Below the pieces are notes generated by a model. That model worked only from the letters and a program-made list of their open reading frames with translations, searched no databases and had not been told where the DNA came from. Shown in pieces: positions 6,475-6,751 of a stretch of DNA of 6,751 nucleotides (the first letter of the stretch is position 1; each line of letters starts with the position of its first letter). Position numbers and translations under genes: made by a program. The DNA is from an uncultured Rothia sp. (GTDB taxonomy: Bacteria > Actinomycetota > Actinomycetes > Actinomycetales > Micrococcaceae), in NCBI RefSeq assembly GCF_916715725.1, contig NZ_CAKAPD010000022.1, positions 1 through 6,751 of the forward strand, read 5' to 3'.

Positions 6475-6501
6475 TCTCTGCGGGAACATCTCTGCGGGAA
6501 C
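6475..6501 (+). repeat. 13-bp direct repeat entering the terminator stem
   Basis: TCTCTGCGGGAAC occurs at 6475-6487 and again at 6489-6501, one base apart, giving a 14-bp period. The second copy overlaps the first bases of the terminator's left arm (GGAAC). Confidence 0.75.
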
Positions 6502-6533
6502 GGGGTGGAAGTGATTCACTTCCACCCCGTTCC
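6497..6533 (+). terminator. Strong 17-bp hairpin terminator
   Basis: The left arm GGAACGGGGTGGAAGTG (6497-6513) is perfectly complementary to the right arm CACTTCCACCCCGTTCC (6517-6533), with a three-base ATT loop; G·T and C-G pairs extend the base by about three more pairs. The following TGTATGTTCT is only moderately T-rich. It lies 148 bases past the UPF0182 stop and ends that transcript, or any small RNA between, before the tRNA. Confidence 0.85.
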
Positions 6534-6573
6534 TGTATGTTCTACCCCTGGCACTGCCCCGTAGCCCCTATTC

Positions 6574-6612
6574 CTACCCAACTGCTTTCTACCCAACTGC
6601 TTTCTACCCAAC
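6574..6612 (+). repeat. 15-bp tandem repeat, 2.6 copies
   Basis: CTACCCAACTGCTTT is present at 6574-6588 and 6589-6603 with no mismatch, followed by a partial copy CTACCCAAC (6604-6612). The array is bracketed by direct repeats AGCCCCTATT at 6563-6572 and 6613-6622, so the segment looks like nested duplications. Confidence 0.8.
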
Positions 6613-6655
6613 AGCCCCTATTTTTGTGTGCTTGGTTACAAATCGCGTTTTTGGC

Positions 6656-6684
6656 TTGCATGCCCGGTTTGGGGTCTGTATAGT
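6656..6684 (+). promoter_or_regulatory. Promoter of the initiator tRNA gene
   Basis: TTGCAT (6656-6661) and TATAGT (6679-6684) are separated by the optimal 17 bases, making this the most consensus-like promoter in the window. The predicted transcription start near 6691 gives a 5' leader of about six bases before the mature tRNA, consistent with strong constitutive transcription of a stable RNA. Confidence 0.75.
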
Positions 6685-6696
6685 TGTATGAGTCGC

Positions 6697-6751
6697 CGCG
6701 GGGTGGAGCAGTTCGGTAGCTCGCCGGGCTCATAACCCGGAGGTCGCAGGT
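6697..6751 (+). tRNA. Initiator tRNA-fMet (CAT anticodon), 3' end cut by window edge
   Basis: Acceptor 5' strand CGCGGGG (6697-6703), then T8 G9. D stem GAGC (6706-6709) pairs with GCTC (6719-6722), and the D loop contains the GG pair (6715-6716). Anticodon stem CCGGG (6724-6728) pairs with CCCGG (6736-6740), and the anticodon CAT is at 6731-6733. The variable loop is 6741-6745 and the T stem begins GCAGG at 6746. Hallmarks of the initiator are the three consecutive G-C pairs at 29-31/39-41 (6726-6728 with 6736-6738), A11:U24 (6707/6721), and C as base 1, which in initiators is left unpaired with A72. The T loop, the acceptor 3' strand and base 72 lie beyond the window. It supplies formyl-Met for translation initiation. 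Confidence 0.95.

Larger units (their letters stand above)
6350..6655. other. Repeat-rich non-coding region between UPF0182 and tRNA-fMet
   Basis: About 300 bases without a supportable gene. Contents in order: the 14-bp duplication at the stop codon; a stretch (about 6380-6475) with several short self-complementary segments and four CTAG tetramers (6410, 6424, 6462, 6468); a 13-bp direct repeat leading into a strong terminator; a 15-bp tandem repeat of 2.6 copies flanked by copies of AGCCCCTATT; and then the tRNA promoter. No open frame here has family-like features. The self-complementary part could be the 3' UTR of the UPF0182 mRNA or a separate small RNA ending at the terminator. Confidence 0.6.

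Noticed and set aside
6542..6733. Small minus-strand open frame (63 residues) with repeated WVESS
   Set aside because: The repeat is only the translation of the 15-bp DNA repeat, and the frame starts within the tRNA on the opposite strand. No ribosome site or homology is apparent.
6350..6751. Possible integration site at the tRNA
   Set aside because: The tRNA 3' end, where att sites usually lie, is outside the window and no integrase or mobile gene is present on the visible side.
1..6751. CRISPR array, toxin-antitoxin or defence system
   Set aside because: No regularly spaced repeat-spacer pattern, no small paired genes and no nuclease or defence domains; all three protein genes belong to conserved core families.

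Overview
The window looks like ordinary chromosome from a moderately GC-rich actinobacterium, most likely of the Micrococcaceae. A Rothia-like genome is my best guess, from protein style, roughly 55-60% GC by eye, and TANNNT-type -10 boxes set very close to start codons. The genus is an inference. No mobile element, CRISPR array, phage gene or obvious horizontally acquired block is visible.

Layout. (1) Positions 81-1532, minus strand: a DUF2342 / zincin-like (TIGR03624-type) 'putative hydrolase'. Past its stop lies a 15-bp-period repeat that places further in-frame stops. (2) Positions 1533-1829: a divergent intergenic region with short perfect palindromes and candidate promoters for both flanking genes. 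(3) Positions 1830-3053, plus strand: a membrane-anchored PDZ plus Lon-type (S16) protease of the YlbL family, with an intact Ser/Lys dyad and a promoter geometry that predicts a leaderless mRNA. (4) Positions 3054-3205: a hairpin terminator, then a TATGAT -10 box placed a few bases before the next start. (5) Positions 3206-6349, plus strand: a UPF0182 protein with seven membrane segments, a large extracytoplasmic domain and a low-complexity Ala/Ser/Pro tail. (6) Positions 6350-6655: non-coding DNA with several 14-15 bp tandem duplications, a possible folded RNA and a strong 17-bp-stem terminator. (7) Positions 6656-6751: a consensus-like promoter and the first 55 nt of an initiator tRNA-fMet, cut by the window edge.

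From memory, the trio DUF2342 / PDZ-Lon / UPF0182 in divergent arrangement is conserved across Actinobacteria; the Mycobacterium tuberculosis counterparts are Rv3195, Rv3194c and Rv3193c. This is therefore a vertically inherited core locus rather than an accessory island. The two plus-strand genes both encode envelope proteins: a protease anchored by one helix and facing outward, and a polytopic protein with a large outer domain. A shared role in envelope protein homeostasis is plausible but unproven.

The most interesting points are small in scale: tandem-repeat-built stop-codon clusters at two gene ends, leaderless or near-leaderless starts of the two envelope genes, apparent loss of a family histidine in the zincin-like protein, and a cluster of 14-15 bp microduplications upstream of the tRNA. 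I did not find a convincing new multi-gene system.
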